This document shows positions 21,025-23,792 of a stretch of 23,792 nt of DNA, one piece after another. Position numbers and translations under genes: made by a program. The stretch spans positions 1 to 23,792 of the forward strand of contig JAPDIT010000015.1 of NCBI GenBank assembly GCA_029259455.1. The letters run 5' to 3'. Source of the stretch: Archaeoglobi archaeon. Its GTDB lineage: Archaea; Halobacteriota; Archaeoglobi; Archaeoglobales; Archaeoglobaceae. How positions within the stretch are numbered: the stretch's first letter is position 1; the number at the start of each line of letters is the position of its first letter. The notes under the pieces are model-generated. The model was not told where the DNA came from and made no database searches. It was given only the letters and a program-made list of their open reading frames with translations.

Positions 21025-21280
21025 GACTAAGAAGCTTAGAAGAGGGGTTGCAGAGATTGTCAAGATCTGGCCAATTGAAATCTCCGATCATTCTATGGCC
21101 TACCCCCTCGGCATTATGAGGCAAGCGTACGGAACAATGGTTGGAGGGATTGCAAAGGAATCATGGAATCTGGAGAGTAAGAAAACCGTTGAAGAAGTTG
21201 TGTTCCTTCCGATAATGGATGGTGAGGTTAAAGAGGGTCAGCTTATCGGTGTTTTCAATGTTGCAAGGTGCCTGAGGTAA
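20999..21280 (+). CDS. DUF22-like protein, third unit
   Basis: The 93-residue frame from ATG 20999 matches the C-terminal three quarters of the first unit: KKLRRGVAEIVKIWPIEISD corresponds to ELTVCKGEVAVIGTRLIEVP, and VVFLPIMDGEVKEGQLIGVF to VIFIPTRSGDVKEGDLIGIL. Its missing first strands appear in the overlapping upstream frame (VKILQEFSSRRLKVGRRYE), reached by removing one base near the GGG at 21004-21006, so it may be the third repeat of one long protein. Alternatively ATG 20999 is a genuine start behind GGTGGGAAGGAG, although that spacing is tight. Function unknown. Confidence 0.55.
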   Translation: MSGLAISAETKKLRRGVAEIVKIWPIEISDHSMAYPLGIMRQAYGTMVGGIAKESWNLESKKTVEEVVFLPIMDGEVKEGQLIGVFNVARCLR

Positions 21281-21281
21281 G

Positions 21282-21288
21282 TTTTAAT
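21282..21288 (+). promoter_or_regulatory. TATA-like box for bud32
   Basis: TTTTAAT is centred about 27 bases before GTG 21312, consistent with a leaderless bud32 transcript. The T-rich stretch 21288-21305 that follows could also end the DUF22 transcript. Confidence 0.4.
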
Positions 21289-21311
21289 TTCCTTCCTTCT
21301 TTTTTCAAACC

Positions 21312-21896
21312 GTGAAGGTCTATCTTGGAGGAGAGGCTGAAGTCAAAATTCTGGATGATGTCGTCATTAAAACAAGAATTCCGAAGAGGTACAGGATAAA
21401 GGAACTTGACAGAGAGTTGAGACTGCGGAGAACGAAGATGGAGGCAAAGATAATCTCCGCAGCTAGGAGGGCTGGAGTTCCCACACCTATAGTGCTTGAT
21501 GTAGAAGAGGATACAATCGTCATGGAGAGAATCCATGGGATAGCAGTAAAAAATGCCATGAGCGAAGATGTCAGCAGGGAAGTGGGAAGATTGACAGCAA
21601 AACTCCACAAAGCGGGTATAATTCACGGAGACATAACGCCAATGAACCTGATTCTGAGTGATGGGAGAATTTACTTCGTCGATTTTGGACTCGCTTTCTT
21701 CGACAATAAGGTGGAGCCAATGGGTGTTGATGTCCACGTTTACTTCGAATCGCTGAAAGCGAGTTTTGATGATTGGGAGAAGCTCAGAGATGCGTTTGTC
21801 GAAGGTTATCTGGGTGAAGGAGGCAAAGAAGAGGTGTTGGTAAGAGCAAAGGAGATAGAGGAGAGAGGTAGGTACGTTGAGAGAGTTGGTAGGTAA
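21312..21896 (+). CDS. bud32: Bud32/PRPK kinase of the KEOPS complex (stand-alone)
   Basis: The 194-residue protein is the minimal atypical kinase Bud32, partner of Kae1 in KEOPS, which makes the N6-threonylcarbamoyl modification of A37 in ANN-decoding tRNAs. K20 is the likely ATP-binding lysine. IHGDITPMNLIL (104-115) contains catalytic D107 and N112, and VDFGLAFF (123-130) the metal-binding DFG. The basic C terminus (ERGRYVERVGR) fits the conserved tail that contacts Kae1 and tRNA. In many euryarchaea kae1 and bud32 are fused; here the frame begins at GTG 21312 directly with the kinase, so it is separate, with no kae1 in the window. GTG is the only plausible start. Confidence 0.93.
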   Translation: MKVYLGGEAEVKILDDVVIKTRIPKRYRIKELDRELRLRRTKMEAKIISAARRAGVPTPIVLDVEEDTIVMERIHGIAVKNAMSEDVSREVGRLTAKLHKAGIIHGDITPMNLILSDGRIYFVDFGLAFFDNKVEPMGVDVHVYFESLKASFDDWEKLRDAFVEGYLGEGGKEEVLVRAKEIEERGRYVERVGR

Positions 21897-21904
21897 TTCT
21901 ACAG

Positions 21905-21927
21905 TTTCCCGTATAAAATTTCCCGTA
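21905..21927 (+). repeat. 9-bp direct repeat before the DUF1646 gene promoter
   Basis: TTTCCCGTA occurs at 21905-21913 and 21919-21927, a 14-base period, ending a few bases before the TATA element. It is a possible operator for the transporter gene. Confidence 0.4.
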
Positions 21928-21931
21928 AAAA

Positions 21932-21938
21932 TTATATG
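21932..21938 (+). promoter_or_regulatory. TATA box for the DUF1646 transporter gene
   Basis: TTATATG is centred about 25 bases before ATG 21959, predicting a leaderless mRNA. Confidence 0.5.
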
Positions 21939-21958
21939 TTGATAGAAAAAGAGGGCAC

Positions 21959-23038
21959 ATGGTTAATGTAGAACCCCAAATGCAAGAGGATCCATTAATT
22001 GCAGCTGGCCTCTTCGTAATCCTCCTTCTCGTCCTAATTCTTCCATTCAGAGTCAGAAAAGTTGAGGAGAATCTTGAGCCCTTCTTCTTAATAATGGGAA
22101 TCGCTGCTGTAACTATAAGCGGTATGTGGAGCACGGAACTCATTATTGAGGCTCTCGAAACTCCGGTGAAAATTACAGAATTTATGGGGATTCCTGTAGG
22201 CATATTTCAGGTCGTGCTGATTGTAGGGTTGGTAATTCATTACTGCAATAAGCAGGTTTACTCTTTCCTTGTTGCAGTTTTAAAGAAAATGGGTATCAGG
22301 GTATTTGCCTTCCTCGTTGTCGTATTTTTTGGCCTTATTTCCAGCGTAATATCAGTCATAGTCTCCGCTGTCATACTCGCCGAAATTGCGCTTGTGATGC
22401 CCTTAGAGAGAAAATCAAAAATCGAGTTTGTGGTTATAGCGTGTTTTGCTGTTGGTTTTGGTGCTGCTTTAACACCCATAGGTGAGCCCCTCTCCACCAT
22501 CGTCGTAAAGAAACTCAATGAGGACTTCTTCTACCTCATAGAGCTTGTTGGGATGTACATAATCCCTTCAGTCATAATCCTGGGCATTTACGCAGCTATG
22601 AGGGTGGGAAGCTCACCCATTAAAGAAATAGAGATTCCCAAATACACGGAGACCTTAAGGACAGTTGTCGTGAGGGCAATGAGAGTTTACGTATTCATTG
22701 CGGCATTGGTGCTTCTTGGAGAGGGATTTACGCCAATCATCGACTGGTACATTTCAAAGATTCCACCCGAAATAATCTACTGGGTAAACATGGTTTCAGC
22801 AATACTTGACAACGCAACCCTTGCTGCGGCAGAAATAGGTCCACAGCTTACAGAACTGCAGATAAAAGGAGCTCTGATGGGGCTTATAATCTCAGGTGGT
22901 ATGCTGATTCCGGGAAACATCCCGAACATAGTTGCTGCCGGGAGGCTGAGAATTACGATGAATGAATGGGCGAAGATAGGTGTCCCGCTTGGACTGCTCA
23001 TGATGGGCATTTTCTTCGTGATAATCTATCTGGTGTGA
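21959..23038 (+). CDS. DUF1646 family membrane protein, putative ion transporter
   Basis: The 359-residue protein is almost wholly hydrophobic, with roughly ten membrane helices. It resembles the archaeal DUF1646 permeases, related to the ArsB/NhaD-type ion transporter superfamily. Two half-site motifs support this: GFGAALTPIGEPLSTIVVKK in the first half and MVSAILDNATLAAAEIGPQL with the later GGMLIPGNIPNIVAAGRL in the second, as expected for an inverted-repeat transporter with polar breaks in membrane helices. Cation exchange or anion export are both possible; no substrate can be read off. A TATA element and a direct repeat lie directly upstream, and the gene seems to be transcribed alone. 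Confidence 0.8.
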   Translation: MVNVEPQMQEDPLIAAGLFVILLLVLILPFRVRKVEENLEPFFLIMGIAAVTISGMWSTELIIEALETPVKITEFMGIPVGIFQVVLIVGLVIHYCNKQVYSFLVAVLKKMGIRVFAFLVVVFFGLISSVISVIVSAVILAEIALVMPLERKSKIEFVVIACFAVGFGAALTPIGEPLSTIVVKKLNEDFFYLIELVGMYIIPSVIILGIYAAMRVGSSPIKEIEIPKYTETLRTVVVRAMRVYVFIAALVLLGEGFTPIIDWYISKIPPEIIYWVNMVSAILDNATLAAAEIGPQLTELQIKGALMGLIISGGMLIPGNIPNIVAAGRLRITMNEWAKIGVPLGLLMMGIFFVIIYLV

Positions 23039-23063
23039 GATTCGTTGCAGTGATGTGAGAGAA

Positions 23064-23586
23064 GTGAGGCGCCTCTACGCCGATCTCGGACCGGCTCTGG
23101 TTGCTCTAATCTGGGGGTCAACGTTTCCGGTAGTGAAGGTAGCCCTCGATAGCATGTCTCCTTACCTTCAACACAGTTAGATTCATTCATTGCATGTATT
23201 TTCTTCCTCCCCTTGGTTACACCTTTCAGACCGTGGGGCTTGAGTACACCACGGTAACAAATGCGGGTTTCATCACCTCAACATATGTGGTTCTTGCTCC
23301 AATCATCTCATGGCTCCTATACAAGGATGTGTTTGACAGAAGAGATGTTTCGGGCGTTTTGCTGGCTTTCATAGGATTCTACTTCCTTTCAGGTTACTCA
23401 GGTTTCAATGTTGGTGACATTTTTGTGTTCTTCTGCGCCCCTCTTTTTTGGAGCAGAGATAGCCATGATTTCCCACTACTCACGCATCACCAACCCAACA
23501 ATGCTCGCATCCTGGCAGGCTTTTGCCATATTTATCCTCTCCGCCCCGCTTGCAGTTTTCACCACCACAAAATTTGAAACTGACGG
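23064..23586 (+). pseudogene. Decayed EamA/DMT-type transporter
   Basis: GTG 23064 opens a typical EamA N terminus (LGPALVALIWGSTFPVVKVA) that stops at 23178-23180. A different frame continues with FNTVRF, then LPPLGYTFQTVGLEYTTV and SWLLYKDVFDRRDVSGVLLA. The normal segment between these (about 30 or more residues, roughly the second helix and its loop) is missing. A further frame change at the C4 run 23438-23441 is needed to reach FGAEIAMISHYSRITNPTML, and the last helices are absent: similarity ends near 23577 and is replaced by the promoter of the next gene. A frameshift, an internal deletion, a second frameshift and a 3' truncation together mark it as a real pseudogene. Confidence 0.8.
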
Positions 23587-23602
23587 TGTGAACGAAAAGC
23601 AT

Positions 23603-23613
23603 TTATTATATAA
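23603..23613 (+). promoter_or_regulatory. TATA box of the last gene
   Basis: TTATTATATAA is centred 24 bases before ATG 23632, a strong TATA with leaderless spacing. It begins just after the point where the EamA pseudogene loses similarity. Confidence 0.5.
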
Positions 23614-23631
23614 TCATACTAAAAGTTACCC

Positions 23632-23792
23632 ATGTACTGCAAATTAGAATTAGAGAACCAGCAGACACCTACACTTAACTTGCTGTATAACCTTATGACA
23701 GAATCCCTGAACGAGTTAGGTTTCAGCATTGCGGAGGATTTAACTGCATATTCTCTGATAAGAACTTTTGTAATCAGGACGATTAAAAGCAT
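23632..23792 (+). CDS. Unrecognised protein, N-terminal part (cut by right window edge)
   Basis: An open frame from ATG 23632 runs to the end of the window (53 codons), starting MYCKLELENQQTPTLNLLYN and continuing through an apparently helical, soluble segment. I do not recognise the family. A strong TATA box at leaderless distance supports it as a real gene. It abuts the truncated end of the EamA pseudogene, so it may belong to DNA inserted there, possibly a mobile element, but no terminal repeat or transposase motif is visible in this part. Confidence 0.55.
   Translation, partial: MYCKLELENQQTPTLNLLYNLMTESLNELGFSIAEDLTAYSLIRTFVIRTIKS

Noticed and set aside
1..23792. CRISPR arrays, tRNA or rRNA genes
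   Set aside because: No regularly spaced repeat array, no cloverleaf with T-loop sequence and no rRNA-like stretch was seen on reading both strands; this is a visual check, not a covariance search.

Overview
The window reads as chromosomal DNA of a hyperthermophilic sulfate-reducing euryarchaeon, most likely Archaeoglobus (A. fulgidus or a close relative). This rests on a complete qmoABC operon (electron transfer to dissimilatory sulfate reduction) beside archaeal genes: topoisomerase VI subunit B, a stand-alone Bud32 kinase, a Trm10-type tRNA methyltransferase, an archaeal type IV pilus motor, UPF0280 and DUF22-like proteins. Many genes have a TATA-like box centred about 23-30 bases before the start codon and no leader, so leaderless transcription looks common. 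Inside operons, genes often overlap as ATGA or share a Shine-Dalgarno/stop/start cluster.

Layout. 1-729: the N-terminal part of a DDE transposase (minus strand, cut by the window edge) and a small ribbon-helix-helix-like gene split by a -1 frameshift at an A7 run. 730-1743 (minus): Trm10-like methyltransferase, divergent from 1821-4692 (plus), an operon of isocitrate dehydrogenase, a geranylgeranyl-reductase-like flavoprotein and a UPF0280 (ApbE-like) protein. 4693-5199: an unknown 112-residue Ala-rich protein behind a 12-codon leader ORF. 5246-7281: a stand-alone Lrp/AsnC ligand-binding (RAM) domain and top6B, behind a 25-bp palindrome on the promoter. 7381-11234: a COG2509 flavoprotein followed by tldD and pmbA/tldE.

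11227-15000 (minus): a type IV pilus-type motor (ATPase, double-domain membrane platform, C-tail-anchored Ig-like protein). 15059-19945 (minus): qmoA-qmoB-qmoC followed by a MazG-type pyrophosphohydrolase. The promoter region lies against a divergent DUF22-like locus (20085-21280) and contains three TCGAAATT repeats. The DUF22-like locus has three related units, of which the second is broken by two single-base frameshifts. 21312-21896: Bud32. 21959-23038: DUF1646 membrane transporter. 23064-23586: decayed EamA-type transporter pseudogene. 23632 to the right edge: start of an unrecognised gene.

QmoA/B are soluble HdrA-like flavo-iron-sulfur subunits and QmoC is the membrane quinone-facing subunit; together they link the menaquinone pool to APS reductase, which is not in this window. 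Isocitrate dehydrogenase supplies NADPH and 2-oxoglutarate. TldD/TldE form a metallopeptidase pair. No rRNA, tRNA or CRISPR array was seen. Frameshifts cluster in homopolymers at three loci, so both real decay and assembly error must be considered.
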